A stretch of 64,000 nt of DNA from JBAXTE01 sp038240835 (GTDB lineage Bacteria > Bacteroidota > Bacteroidia > Bacteroidales > WCHB1-69). Location: assembly GCA_038240835.1 (NCBI GenBank), contig JBBRGJ010000001.1:17701-81700 (forward strand). Direction: 5' to 3'. Position 1 is the stretch's first letter, and each line of letters begins with the position of its first letter. The translations under genes and the position numbers were made by a program. The notes under the pieces were generated by a model. That model made no database searches and was not told where the DNA came from. It was given only the letters and a program-made list of their open reading frames with translations. Positions 25,534-35,433 of the stretch are shown here, piece by piece.

Positions 25534-26838
25534 TTATTTTATGATAATAAAATCAACCCGACGATTAATCGAATTATTTTTGCTCGACAATGGATCGGAG
25601 CTAACTTTAACCATTGTTTCCAATCGAGATCTATTAATGTTATACTCTTTTGCTAACATTTCGAGCACCGCTTTTGAACGATTATTTGCAAGTTTATTAT
25701 TTACCCCATCTTTGTCTCTTTTGTCGGTATGAGCAATTACTGTGAGGCGTGCATTTGGATACGTTCTTAAATAGAGCGCTACAGCTGCCATGTTGGCAAA
25801 ATTATTTCTTGTAATTGTATAACTACCTGTTTCGAAATAAACAGAAGGAAGTACTGCTCCAAAACTTACTTGTTTATCAGACATTAGAGAGTCTACCTTG
25901 TCAGAAATATCTTGTGTCTTTTCCTTCAATGCAATCACTTTTTCATCCACAGGTTTTACTACGGCTTGTGCAATAGAATCCATTTTGGTGTTTTTAAGTG
26001 CAGCAACTTCTTTTGCTAACGAATCTACTTTTTGGGCCAATGCGTCATATCCATCGGTATTATTTTTTGCATTTTCGTATTCTCCCATATTAACCCACTG
26101 GAGGGATTTCTCTTTTTTGCCAAAGATGTAATGGACCCCAAAATGGGTATAGCTATATTTGTCTCTAGGGTTGTATTGACGTTCAAAGGCATCTAACTTA
26201 TCAGAATTTAAATTACGGAGGTTTGTCTCTAAATTGATGAAAATTTTCTCGCTAATACGATATTTTACTCCTAATCCAACTGGGAATACGGCTTCAATAG
26301 TTCTATCTGCTTTAGTGTTTCCATTGTCGCTATATCCTCTACTTGCGACAAATACATCTTGGTCAAGGGTTGTTAGTTTTGCACGGAAGGCAACTAATCC
26401 AAATCCAATTAATCCATAAAAATCCAATTTTTCATTCAATTTCAAACGAGGAGCCCACCATTTACTAAGACTTACGGTCGCATTAAAACCATACTCCATG
26501 ATATTTGAATTGAATTTCAGATTAGCTACTGCATGGTTTTTCCAATTCGTTTTTTTTCCAGCTAAATCCCCATAGATAAATTGTCCCTGAAGTCCAAGAA
26601 TAGGAGACACTTGGTACCCAACAACAGCACCGCCTCCAAATTTCCATTCACCACTCACTGGCATGTAGTCTTGTTGTTTAATATTGGTAAAAGTAATCAT
26701 AGTTCCACCATTTAAACCAATGTAAAATCGGTTGTAGCCTTTGTATTCAGGTTCAACCGTTTTTTCAATTTGAGCAAATGTATTTTGCGCAAAAATGAGT
26801 GTTATTAAGATAAGTATTCCCCTTTTAATTGTTTTCAT
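25534..26838 (-). CDS. OmpA-family outer-membrane protein
   Basis: A signal peptide is followed by an N-terminal beta-barrel of about 220 residues (FYIGLNGGTM...YTHFGVHYIFG). A coiled, Lys-rich linker (LAQKVDSLAKEVAALK, about 265-340) comes next, and then an OmpA-like peptidoglycan-binding domain ending at 434. The domain shows TVIAHTDKRD, NNKLANNRSKAV and NNSINRRVDF, the expected Asp and Arg contacts. Placed between the Wzc kinase and the NusG-like gene, it may anchor the export complex or cell surface layer. Its link to polysaccharide export is inferred from position only. Confidence 0.9.
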   Translation of the reverse strand: MKTIKRGILILITLIFAQNTFAQIEKTVEPEYKGYNRFYIGLNGGTMITFTNIKQQDYMPVSGEWKFGGGAVVGYQVSPILGLQGQFIYGDLAGKKTNWKNHAVANLKFNSNIMEYGFNATVSLSKWWAPRLKLNEKLDFYGLIGFGLVAFRAKLTTLDQDVFVASRGYSDNGNTKADRTIEAVFPVGLGVKYRISEKIFINLETNLRNLNSDKLDAFERQYNPRDKYSYTHFGVHYIFGKKEKSLQWVNMGEYENAKNNTDGYDALAQKVDSLAKEVAALKNTKMDSIAQAVVKPVDEKVIALKEKTQDISDKVDSLMSDKQVSFGAVLPSVYFETGSYTITRNNFANMAAVALYLRTYPNARLTVIAHTDKRDKDGVNNKLANNRSKAVLEMLAKEYNINRSRLETMVKVSSDPLSSKNNSINRRVDFIIIK

Positions 26839-26844
26839 ATAGTC

Positions 26845-29289
26845 TTACTTTTTGTTTTTACGGAATAAAGATAAAATATTTTTTTTGTTCTTATTGTTAA
26901 CATTGTCAGAATAATAATAATTGTGGCGATATTTATACCCATATTTATATCGATATTCATAGCTGTCTCGCCTTGAATCGTCGTTGAGGATAATTCCAAT
27001 GCTTCTTATCTGTTCAGTTTTATATACGTTGTTTATGTCTTCTAAAAATCTTTTTCTTGTGTATTTCAAACGAACAATATATAAAATAGTGTCAACGTTT
27101 GGAAAAATTTGCAATGCATCCGAAACAATATTGATAGGCGGAGTATCTATGATGATAAATTCATATTGTTTTTTCAACTCATCAATCATTTTTAACATAT
27201 TTTCAGACCCAATCAATTCTGATGGATTTGGAGGAATTGGTCCCGCTGCAAGATAATCTAAATTAGCGATATGCGTTTTGCTGATTGACTCGTTAATGGT
27301 AGATTGCCCTGATAAATATGTGCTTATCCCCGTATGCGACTCTGAATCGAATACTTTAGATAATCCAGGATTTCGAAGATCCAGTCCAAGAATAATAGTC
27401 TTCTTGTTTGTGATGGCATAGCCAATCGCAATATTCACTGAAATGAATGTTTTTCCTTCGGATGGAATTGAAGAGGTGACTAATATAGTGTGTTGGTCTG
27501 TATTGTTTAATATAAATTTCAATTTAGTTCTTAATGCTCTAAAAGCTTCTGCGATATCCGATTTAGGAAAATCATTTACAACCGTTGCGTTGGGATATTC
27601 CGAGTGGGGAATGCTTGTAATTATAGGGATTTTCGTAATGGGTGTGATATCTGTTTTTGATTCAATGTAGTCGTATAAGTTTTTCTTAATGATTACGTAT
27701 AAAATTGGAAGAAAAAGACCTAAAATTAATGATATTAAGTAAATTAATTGTTTGTTTGGGGATACTGGATTTGTATTTATTGCGCGAGCACTATCAATAA
27801 GTTGACTGTCGGGCATGTTGGACGCTTTTGCAATAGCAGACTCAGCTCTTTTTTGAAGAAGAAATATATAAATATCATTGTTTATTTTGAAATTCCGTTG
27901 CATTCCTATTAAAGAACGCTCAGTTTCTGGTATTTTCAACAACTCTTTGTCATAACTGGCTAAGTTTTTCTTTAACTCTCTGATTTCAATTAAGGTTGTA
28001 CTATTTAAACTTTTGATGGTTTCGATTATCCCATTTTTAGTTTCTGTAATTTGTTTGTTTATGTTTTGAACTAATGGGTTGTTGTTTGTAGAGTTGAATT
28101 GCAATTTCCTCTTTTCTGAAGAAAATGAAAATAAGTCACTCACTAATTTGTTTAATAGTACGTCTGATATTCCCATTACAGAAGGGGTGACAATATCCTT
28201 AAACTCATCATTGATTAAAAGATAATCGTTTAAGTATTTGAAATATTTTAATCGAAGTTCGGCCAACGCAATGTCTGTTGCAATTTTTTGTGACTGTTCA
28301 TAAGCGCCAGCTACCTGAATGTCTACATTAATTACTTTATTTGTGCGTCTGAATGATTCTAGTTGAGATTCGTTTGAGTGGAGTGAATCAGATAGACCAG
28401 ATAATTGCGTGTCGATAAAATCAATGGTTGAAGAAGCAATTTTGTTTTTTTCTAGTAAGTTGTTTATGGTGTATTGCTCAATAAATTCATTTAAAAAATC
28501 AATTGCCTCTTCTGAGTTATCATGAATTAAACTTACGTCAATGATGTCAGACTTTTTACTAGTAGGTTCTGCTTTAATAGAACTATTTAAAACTGTGGAT
28601 AGATTTTTTAAATCCCTAATTTCAAAATAATACGTCTCATCAGTCATTATATTTTCATCAACTTCAGAATCTTTCCGCTCTTCTATCTTTAATTTTAACC
28701 AGTTTGTTTCTATCCATTGATCCGTTTTGAATGTTTGATTCAATGTTTTTGATTGAGGACTCGATTTTGAAGTTGTCAAGTCGATAAAGTTTATAGATTG
28801 GTTGTTGTGAGCCTCTAACTCTATTTTAAAGGTTGTTTTGTTGATAAATTTAAGTTTGAATAATCCAATTAGTTGTGGATGTGTTTCGTCAAAAACAACT
28901 GAAAAAGGAGCTTTTTTGTATATATTGTCTCTGCGAAGTTTGTTGAATTTGTAGTAACTGACAAAATGGTTCGAATTCCTAATGGTTGCTTCAGCGATAC
29001 TGTATGATTTAATAATCCCTATTTCGTTTTCAATGTTTTGTTGATTGTCAAAAAGACCAAATCCTTTCATTAATTCATCTGAATTTCCAGGTTTAGAATC
29101 TTTTTTTATTAAAATAGTTGAAGTTGCTTTGTATTTTCTTACAGTTTTGATGTTGATATAATAACCGACTGAGAAACAAATCAATATACTTATCGGAAAG
29201 AAATACCAAATTCTAATGATATTGCTGATGTAGGATTTTATATCAATACTTTCATCTTTCTGTATGTTGTCAATTTGTTCAATGTCCAT
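26845..29289 (-). CDS. wzc: Wzc-type polysaccharide co-polymerase and tyrosine kinase
   Basis: Two transmembrane segments (about residues 28-46 and 510-530) frame a long periplasmic chain-length-determinant domain. The cytoplasmic part is a BY-kinase with Walker A SSIPSEGKT (about 605-613), Walker A' ILGLDLRNP and Walker B FIIIDTPP (about 712). The first Asp of the A' motif is Gly. The C-terminus is a Tyr-rich tail (YEYRYKYGYKYRHNYYY), the expected autophosphorylation cluster. The protein works with Wza to control polymer length and export. Start is three bases after wza. Confidence 0.93.
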   Translation of the reverse strand: MDIEQIDNIQKDESIDIKSYISNIIRIWYFFPISILICFSVGYYINIKTVRKYKATSTILIKKDSKPGNSDELMKGFGLFDNQQNIENEIGIIKSYSIAEATIRNSNHFVSYYKFNKLRRDNIYKKAPFSVVFDETHPQLIGLFKLKFINKTTFKIELEAHNNQSINFIDLTTSKSSPQSKTLNQTFKTDQWIETNWLKLKIEERKDSEVDENIMTDETYYFEIRDLKNLSTVLNSSIKAEPTSKKSDIIDVSLIHDNSEEAIDFLNEFIEQYTINNLLEKNKIASSTIDFIDTQLSGLSDSLHSNESQLESFRRTNKVINVDIQVAGAYEQSQKIATDIALAELRLKYFKYLNDYLLINDEFKDIVTPSVMGISDVLLNKLVSDLFSFSSEKRKLQFNSTNNNPLVQNINKQITETKNGIIETIKSLNSTTLIEIRELKKNLASYDKELLKIPETERSLIGMQRNFKINNDIYIFLLQKRAESAIAKASNMPDSQLIDSARAINTNPVSPNKQLIYLISLILGLFLPILYVIIKKNLYDYIESKTDITPITKIPIITSIPHSEYPNATVVNDFPKSDIAEAFRALRTKLKFILNNTDQHTILVTSSIPSEGKTFISVNIAIGYAITNKKTIILGLDLRNPGLSKVFDSESHTGISTYLSGQSTINESISKTHIANLDYLAAGPIPPNPSELIGSENMLKMIDELKKQYEFIIIDTPPINIVSDALQIFPNVDTILYIVRLKYTRKRFLEDINNVYKTEQIRSIGIILNDDSRRDSYEYRYKYGYKYRHNYYYSDNVNNKNKKNILSLFRKNKK

Positions 29290-29292
29290 TGC

Positions 29293-30084
29293 CTATTTTT
29301 TTGAGATAAAAGAGATGATTACAATAACAGTGGTGATAGCACTTAATATAGTAGAATATGGGAAAACTGCTAACCCAAAAGGTTTGGTTTTCATAGGTTC
29401 AACATAAACTATATCGTTCGGCATTAAGATAAATGCCTCACTAGATATTAGAGTAGATTTAGTAATATCAATGGTTAATATCTTACAATTATCATCTCCA
29501 ATTTTTCTCACAACGGATATGTTTCTTCTATTTCCGTATGGAGTTAAATCCCCAGCCATTGCAATTGCATCTAAAAGATTGATGTGCTTTTGTGATGCAT
29601 AATACTGACCAGGTCTAATTACTTCTCCAAGGACTGAAAAGTTCGTATTGGCTAGCTTTACGCTAACTATTGCATCAAGTATAAATCTATGCATTGATTT
29701 TTCAATAGCGTCTTTGAGTTGCTCTGTCGTCATTGATTTGCATGAAAAAGATCCCACTAAAGGCAATTGTATGTTAAACTCATCATCAATAGAATAAGTG
29801 GTTAGAAATAGAGAATATGGTGTTACAGATGCAGACGAAAATGGTTCGGTATTTTTTCCATTAATCAATGTCCTCATTTCCGGATTAGTGGTTTTGATAT
29901 CGATGTATAAATTATCTCCCTTTTGAAGTAAATAGGGTTGTGAGACTACTTTTATGGTGTCGTTGTGGTTCGATTTGTCTCGTTGTAGATACTTAAGTCT
30001 GCTTACAGGTGTGCAGGATGTTATTAGGAGTGATAGGATGCCTAATAAAACTAAAGTATATGTTATGTTATTGTATTTCAGCAT
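29293..30084 (-). CDS. wza: Polysaccharide export lipoprotein (Wza-type)
   Basis: A lipoprotein signal (LLITSCTP, acylated Cys about residue 24) is followed by the poly-export domain (YLLQKGDNLYIDI) and an SLBB domain (FSVLGEVIRPGQYYA). The C-terminus is hydrophobic (ILSAITTVIVIISFI). Wza forms the periplasm-spanning and outer-membrane channel for the polymer. Its own -7 element lies 43 bases upstream, so it may start a separate transcript with wzc and ompA. Confidence 0.92.
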   Translation of the reverse strand: MLKYNNITYTLVLLGILSLLITSCTPVSRLKYLQRDKSNHNDTIKVVSQPYLLQKGDNLYIDIKTTNPEMRTLINGKNTEPFSSASVTPYSLFLTTYSIDDEFNIQLPLVGSFSCKSMTTEQLKDAIEKSMHRFILDAIVSVKLANTNFSVLGEVIRPGQYYASQKHINLLDAIAMAGDLTPYGNRRNISVVRKIGDDNCKILTIDITKSTLISSEAFILMPNDIVYVEPMKTKPFGLAVFPYSTILSAITTVIVIISFISKK

Positions 30085-30127
30085 TTTAATTGTAATTCTC
30101 TATTTGAACAGATTTGTTGTATATATG

Positions 30128-30135
30128 CAAAATTA
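30128..30135 (-). promoter_or_regulatory. -7 promoter element for the wza-wzc-ompA block
   Basis: The minus strand reads TAATTTTG, matching TAnnTTTG, 43 bases before the wza ATG. Confidence 0.6.
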
Positions 30136-30188
30136 GTATTTTTTTACATTATATACTCTATTTTTTTTGTTAATTCACGAAAAGTAGT

Positions 30189-31895
30189 TTATAATCCTAT
30201 GTTGAGCCCAGTTTTTATAATCACATGATTTCCTTGCTCAAAGGGTGATGTAAATCTGTCAAGATAATACTTAGCTGATTGATTGTCAGCTGATTTTGTT
30301 GAAATAAGTGATTTCGAAATTCCAGCTTCAAATTTTATATTGTTTGTAATTTGATAGTTAATTTCAAGATTCAATTGTTGTTTTTTCCAAACAATATCTT
30401 TTAAAAATTCAAACTCATCTACTTTGGGTAGATTTCTCCCAACAATGTAAGGATAGTCGTTCCCTTTTAATATTTGAGTAAAAGAAGCTTCTACTGTTAT
30501 TTTATAATGTGGTTTATAACTTAATGCTAAATAGATTTCTTCTGCATTATCCACTAGGTAGCTGCCCAAATTGTAGTAGTTGGTTTCGAAGGTGGTTGTT
30601 GGGACTCTATGTTTAAAAGTCATGGGTTTTGTGTGAGTATATTCAGCCGTAAAACTGATGTTTTGGAGTAAGAAGTTGCTGGTTTTTAATCCAGCTTTGT
30701 AACTGATAAAATTGGTTCGTTTTGAATTCCCAATTCGGTCTTTCGAAAATTCATCAATAAAAAAGGATGAGTAGAGATGAATGTTTTTGATGTTTCGTGA
30801 ACTAATGTTGAAAAAGAGTTGCGAATTTTCATTTTCCACGCCCCGTGTGAGTGTGTGATCTATGGATTTGAAAAACATGACTGGAATCAGGTATGCAGGC
30901 TGAATGCTCTTGTCGCTATAAACGATTGAATTTCCAAACGAAAAACTGAAGTTCTTAAATGGGCGAATGGTGAACATGTTGGCTGCTATGTATTTGTCGC
31001 TATATATTTCTCTATCCATACCGGTAGAGGTGGTGTAAGAGCGACTGCTGTCAATTTCCATCGAGACCAACCATCCGTGAAAATAGTTCAATTCAAACCA
31101 GTTGGTAGGGGTTAAATTTAGTTTTATGCTGGCAAACGAAGGGGTTCGACCTGATAAAATATTACTCCCATGATTGTTGTCGCCCCATTCGATATGATCT
31201 TTAATCAATCCAATATTTCCCCACTTCCAAGCGTAAGTAATTCCGCCTCGCATTTCGCTGTAGTCGGCTCCCAATCTGCCTCCATTGTTTACTTTATAAC
31301 TTCCTCCTTCGTACAAGGTTAAGTTTGTAGGCTGGGCGTAGATGTCGTTTTTTTGATAATTATCGCGTAAGCTTGCGTAAATGGAGAGATTATCGCCAAT
31401 GTAGCCCACAAAGTTTGCTCCAATTCTATTGTGATATCTATACTCTTTGTCATCCCGAATGTCGTAAGTTCTGCCTGCTATTGGTCGAATGGTTGCTCTG
31501 AAGTTTTTGTCGTAATAATTTATGCTTAATGGATTGAGTGAGTTGTCGAATGAACCGGTTTTTTTGAATACTGAGTATTTGCTTTTAGAATAACTCTCTT
31601 TGTTCTCGATCGCATATTCTTTCAACAAAAAATCTAACTCTTTTTGTTGACGATGATTGAGTTGTTCTTTGTTTTGTTCTGCTTCAATTAATTTTTCTAG
31701 AATAAAAGTTCTGCTGTAAGGTTTGATGGCCGAATTGAGTTTGATGACCTGTTTTGAAGCTAATTCATCCAAAAAATCATAGATTTTAGAGTTTTGAATA
31801 TGCTCATACGCCACTTGCGAATGCCCATTTGTAGAGCAAAAAAGAATAACGATTGTGGTGAATAACAGCTGTGCGAAAAGAGTAGGTTTGTTCAT
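30189..31895 (-). CDS. Capsule assembly protein, Wzi family
   Basis: A signal peptide of about 27 residues is followed by a helical part rich in Glu and Lys (about 30-110) and then a beta-barrel of about 450 residues with repeated aromatic strands, in line with Bacteroidetes Wzi-like proteins. FELNYFHGWLVS and NNHGSNILSGRTPSFASIKL resemble the conserved barrel. Wzi is an outer-membrane lectin that holds exported polysaccharide on the surface. It follows the sugar transferase by 23 bases. Confidence 0.88.
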   Translation of the reverse strand: MNKPTLFAQLLFTTIVILFCSTNGHSQVAYEHIQNSKIYDFLDELASKQVIKLNSAIKPYSRTFILEKLIEAEQNKEQLNHRQQKELDFLLKEYAIENKESYSKSKYSVFKKTGSFDNSLNPLSINYYDKNFRATIRPIAGRTYDIRDDKEYRYHNRIGANFVGYIGDNLSIYASLRDNYQKNDIYAQPTNLTLYEGGSYKVNNGGRLGADYSEMRGGITYAWKWGNIGLIKDHIEWGDNNHGSNILSGRTPSFASIKLNLTPTNWFELNYFHGWLVSMEIDSSRSYTTSTGMDREIYSDKYIAANMFTIRPFKNFSFSFGNSIVYSDKSIQPAYLIPVMFFKSIDHTLTRGVENENSQLFFNISSRNIKNIHLYSSFFIDEFSKDRIGNSKRTNFISYKAGLKTSNFLLQNISFTAEYTHTKPMTFKHRVPTTTFETNYYNLGSYLVDNAEEIYLALSYKPHYKITVEASFTQILKGNDYPYIVGRNLPKVDEFEFLKDIVWKKQQLNLEINYQITNNIKFEAGISKSLISTKSADNQSAKYYLDRFTSPFEQGNHVIIKTGLNIGL

Positions 31896-31918
31896 ATTGT
31901 CTTTGATATCAGGTTAAA

Positions 31919-33430
31919 CTATTTGCTTCTAGCTCTTTTGAATAGAATGTTTTTTAAAATTAGGAAAAAATATTTTACATCAGTGATAAAAGGTCTATTT
32001 TCATATTGTAACAAGTATTTTTTTTCAGAAGCCACAATTTCGTCAATGTCTTTTGGCAAATCTACGTAATAGGGAGGGAGCAGTCCGGGTTTGAACTGGA
32101 TTCTGTATTTTTGAAACTCTTCAGGATATAGTTTAAAATACTGTTCGCTCAGTGGACGGACTCCCACTAATTTAATCTCTCTCTTATAAATGTTGATGAA
32201 CATCGGAAACTCATCAATCCAAAATTTCCTAAATATTTTTCCAGCAGTCGAAATTCGGAAATCATCTTTGAATTTTCCTCCTCTGTCAAGGTTGTTGTTT
32301 TGGTAAACAAATTCTTGGATGTATTCGCTGTATGGATGCATGGTTCTGAATTTCAATACATTAACTATCTTGCCATTTTTTCCAATTCTTCTAAGTTTTA
32401 TAAGAGGTCCATACGTGGGTTCTAAATCAAGGATTGGCTTGGATGTTTTTTTCATCACATACCAAGTTTTCATATCAATTTGCTTATAATCGATGAGCTC
32501 AAATCCACATGAGTAGAGTCTACCCAAGACTTCCGCATGCGAAATCGCTCTGTCTTTACCTTTGGTAAAATAGAAATAAATTCGTTTAAAAAATGGCAAC
32601 TTTGGCCATACTCTTTTATACGTGAAATAGAATAGGTAACAGCAATAATTAATTCCCCAAGGAATGGTTTTGAAAAAATGTTCCTTACGTGTTCGGTTTG
32701 TGATAGCATTGCAGATTAAATAACCTTCATGTTCTAGTTTTAATGTAATCGTTTGAAGATATTTGTTTATTTTTTGAATATCATTGATTGAGGATAAATT
32801 AACGATGTTCTTCGAAATATATGGGATTCTGAGAATATTAAATCTGGAGGTAGCTTTTAAATATTCTGTCTCTGAAGAAGTTTTATTGATGTGGATTTTA
32901 AATAAATCTAGCACCTCTTGACCTTCTGTTTTCCTAATCAATTCTATAATATCTTGATTTTCTTCATCGACATAATCGATACGTTTTACACAATTTTCCT
33001 CATTTTTTACCACTTTTTTCATTATTTTCAAGTGATCGATATCTTCTTTATTGGCTACAACCACTGCATGCTTATATGCTAATAAACTAAGAATCCAGAT
33101 GATGTTTAGACTCAGTAAAATACCCAAGAAGCCAAGAATTACAACTCGACTTGGAAATGGTAATTCTAAAACATAAATAGAGGAGAGAAGTAAAACAGCA
33201 CTTAAAGACCAACTGTAAAAATGTTTCTCTAAAAACAGTCGGTTACTGCTTTTATATGGTATCGTGTATTTTCTTAAAATCAGAGAAATTAATATATAAA
33301 TAGCACTATATGAAGCAAATAGATAGAAAAATCGATTAAAGGTAAAAGAGAAAGAACTCTCTTTGAGGTATACAGAAATGGTGTAGGATAAGAGTAATAA
33401 GATGAAATCAAAGAAGAATCTAAAATTCAT
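31919..33430 (-). CDS. Initiating sugar-phosphate transferase, divergent
   Basis: Four N-terminal transmembrane helices (about residues 3-125) are followed by a soluble part and a C-terminal bacterial sugar transferase domain with RIGKNGKIVNVLKFRTMHPYS, WIDEFPMFINI and LVGVRPLS. It would link the first sugar phosphate to undecaprenyl phosphate. The usual hydrophobic hairpin just before the domain is missing; instead about 100 residues with GYLICNAITNR and FFKRIYFYF precede it. I chose the ATG at 33430, because the TTG at 33451 lies within a -7 promoter element. It begins the polysaccharide region on this strand. Confidence 0.85.
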   Translation of the reverse strand: MNFRFFFDFILLLLSYTISVYLKESSFSFTFNRFFYLFASYSAIYILISLILRKYTIPYKSSNRLFLEKHFYSWSLSAVLLLSSIYVLELPFPSRVVILGFLGILLSLNIIWILSLLAYKHAVVVANKEDIDHLKIMKKVVKNEENCVKRIDYVDEENQDIIELIRKTEGQEVLDLFKIHINKTSSETEYLKATSRFNILRIPYISKNIVNLSSINDIQKINKYLQTITLKLEHEGYLICNAITNRTRKEHFFKTIPWGINYCCYLFYFTYKRVWPKLPFFKRIYFYFTKGKDRAISHAEVLGRLYSCGFELIDYKQIDMKTWYVMKKTSKPILDLEPTYGPLIKLRRIGKNGKIVNVLKFRTMHPYSEYIQEFVYQNNNLDRGGKFKDDFRISTAGKIFRKFWIDEFPMFINIYKREIKLVGVRPLSEQYFKLYPEEFQKYRIQFKPGLLPPYYVDLPKDIDEIVASEKKYLLQYENRPFITDVKYFFLILKNILFKRARSK

Positions 33431-33448
33431 ATATATATTATTTGTTAG

Positions 33449-33456
33449 CAAATTTA
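33449..33456 (-). promoter_or_regulatory. -7 promoter element for the sugar transferase-wzi transcript
   Basis: On the minus strand this reads TAAATTTG and ends 18 bases before the ATG at 33430. It rules out the upstream TTG start, which would overlap the element. Confidence 0.6.
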
Positions 33457-33557
33457 CAACTTTAATTTCTTATACGAAAGAGTGACTTTACATGTTGTCC
33501 CCAATTGTATGTTTAAAAGTGATTGAAATTAATCATTTTTTACATTTGCAAAATTTG

Positions 33558-33565
33558 TATATTTG
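33558..33565 (+). promoter_or_regulatory. -7 promoter element immediately before guaA
   Basis: TATATTTG ends only four bases before the guaA ATG at 33570, so the transcript may begin at or next to the start codon. A clear -33 element is not visible. Confidence 0.5.
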
Positions 33566-33569
33566 CACC

Positions 33570-35099
33570 ATGAATGAGATGATATTAATCCTAGATTTTG
33601 GTTCGCAATACACTCAGTTGATTGCGCGAAGAGTTAGAGAACTCAATGTTTATTGTGAAATTCACCCGTATAACAAAATCCCAGCTTTTGGGAGCGAGTT
33701 AAAAGGGGTGATTTTGTCGGGCAGCCCCTTTTCAGTGAGAACAGAGGGAGCGCCTAATCCCGATATTAGCAATATTAGAGGCAAATTTCCAATGTTGGCT
33801 GTTTGTTACGGAGCGCAACTTTTGGCGCAACAAAATGGCGGAACTGTGTTGCCTTCAGAAACTCGTGAATATGGAAGAGCTCATCTTTCATTCGTGAATA
33901 ACCAATCAGATTTATTGCAAGATATTCCTAATGGAAGTCAGGTGTGGATGTCGCACGGAGATACCATTTCGGTAATGCCCGATAATTTTGAAATTATTTG
34001 CAGCACTTCGGATGTAAAAGCGGGTGGATTTAAAATCAAAGGCGAAGATACGTATGGAATTCAATTTCACCCCGAAGTTTATCACTCTACCGATGGAATG
34101 ACGTTGTTGAAAAACTATGTTTATAACATTGCTAAATGCAGCGGAAACTGGACTCCAGATTCATTTGTAGATACCACCATTGCTGAATTAAAAGAAAAAT
34201 TGGGTTCTGATAAAGTTATTTTAGGACTCTCTGGAGGTGTAGATTCATCGGTAGCAGCTGTGCTTTTGCATAAAGCCATTGGCGAAAACTTATATTGTAT
34301 TTTTGTAGATAATGGATTGCTTCGCAAAAATGAATTTCAAGAAGTATTGGATTCGTATCAGCACATGGGTTTGAACGTAAAAGGGGTAAATGCTTCTGCG
34401 GATTTTTATAAAGCGCTTAGCGGAATCACCGAACCCGAAGCAAAACGTAAAGCCATTGGCAAGACATTTATCGATGTATTTGATGCAGAGGCCAAAAAAA
34501 TAGAAAATGTGACTTGGTTGGCACAAGGCACCATTTATCCTGACGTGATTGAATCGTTGTCGGTAAAAGGTCCATCTGCAACCATCAAATCGCATCACAA
34601 TGTGGGCGGACTTCCCGATTATATGAAACTTCAAATTGTAGAACCGCTCAAATCGTTGTTCAAAGATGAGGTGCGTAGGGTAGGAGCTGCGATGGAAATG
34701 TCGGAAACATTGTTGAAACGCCATCCATTTCCTGGTCCAGGACTTGGAATCCGAATTCTAGGAGATATTACACCCGAAAAAGTAGCTATTCTACAAGAAG
34801 TGGATGATGTATTTATCAAACATTTGCGCAATTCGGGTTGGTACGACAAAGTTTGGCAAGCTGGAGTAATGCTCTTGCCAGTTCAAAGTGTAGGCGTAAT
34901 GGGCGACGAACGTACGTATGAAAGCGTAGTAGCCTTGCGAGCAGTAAGTTCCACAGACGGTATGACCGCAGATTGGTCGCACTTGCCTTACGATTTATTA
35001 GCAAAAATTTCAAACGATATAATCAACAAAGTAAAAGGGGTAAACAGAGTAGTCTACGACATCAGCTCAAAACCACCCGCAACCATAGAATGGGAATAA
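33570..35099 (+). CDS. guaA: GMP synthase (glutamine-hydrolysing)
   Basis: GuaA converts XMP to GMP, using glutamine as ammonia source. The N-terminal class I amidotransferase has the Cys nucleophile in AVCYGAQLLA and the His-Glu of QFHPEVYHS. The ATP-pyrophosphatase part has GLSGGVDSSVAA, and the C-terminal dimerisation domain ends in PPATIEWE. The start ATG at 33570 gives 509 residues, the normal size, and aligns with family starts (ILDFGSQYTQLIARR). guaB lies 8 kb downstream on the same strand, so both GMP genes are near each other but in separate units. Confidence 0.96.
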   Translation: MNEMILILDFGSQYTQLIARRVRELNVYCEIHPYNKIPAFGSELKGVILSGSPFSVRTEGAPNPDISNIRGKFPMLAVCYGAQLLAQQNGGTVLPSETREYGRAHLSFVNNQSDLLQDIPNGSQVWMSHGDTISVMPDNFEIICSTSDVKAGGFKIKGEDTYGIQFHPEVYHSTDGMTLLKNYVYNIAKCSGNWTPDSFVDTTIAELKEKLGSDKVILGLSGGVDSSVAAVLLHKAIGENLYCIFVDNGLLRKNEFQEVLDSYQHMGLNVKGVNASADFYKALSGITEPEAKRKAIGKTFIDVFDAEAKKIENVTWLAQGTIYPDVIESLSVKGPSATIKSHHNVGGLPDYMKLQIVEPLKSLFKDEVRRVGAAMEMSETLLKRHPFPGPGLGIRILGDITPEKVAILQEVDDVFIKHLRNSGWYDKVWQAGVMLLPVQSVGVMGDERTYESVVALRAVSSTDGMTADWSHLPYDLLAKISNDIINKVKGVNRVVYDISSKPPATIEWE

Positions 35100-35433
35100 A
35101 GGATTCAGGGTGCAGGGTTTAGGGTTCAGGGTTTCAGGGTTCAAGGTTCAGGGTCAATGGTTTAAGGTTCATGGTGCAGGGTTTGGTTTTAGTTCTACTT
35201 TATTACACGTTCTTCTTATTTATTGTATTCTTTCTTTCACTTCTTGGTTTTGTCACACTGAACAAAGTGAAGTGTCTCTTCTTACTTCTTAATTCTTTCT
35301 TTCTTCTTTTCACGTTTCACTTTTCACAACTCAAAAACACAAAGTCCTCTATAAACTACTTCTTACTTCTTACTTCTGTATTCTTTCTTCTTCTCACTCG
35401 TCACTTCTTCTTTCATATTCACATTTTAAAACT
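35100..35433 (+). repeat. GGGTTCA-rich tract and pyrimidine tract between guaA and the LysM gene
   Basis: Directly after guaA, a run of GGGTTCAGGG-like units (35101-35185) is followed by a 41-base block identical to 5588-5628 and by TTCTTAC-rich pyrimidine text. The motif CACACTGAACAAAGTGAAGTG at about 35255 is a diverged relative of the CACTGAGCC...GAAGTG family. No coding frame. Confidence 0.8.
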
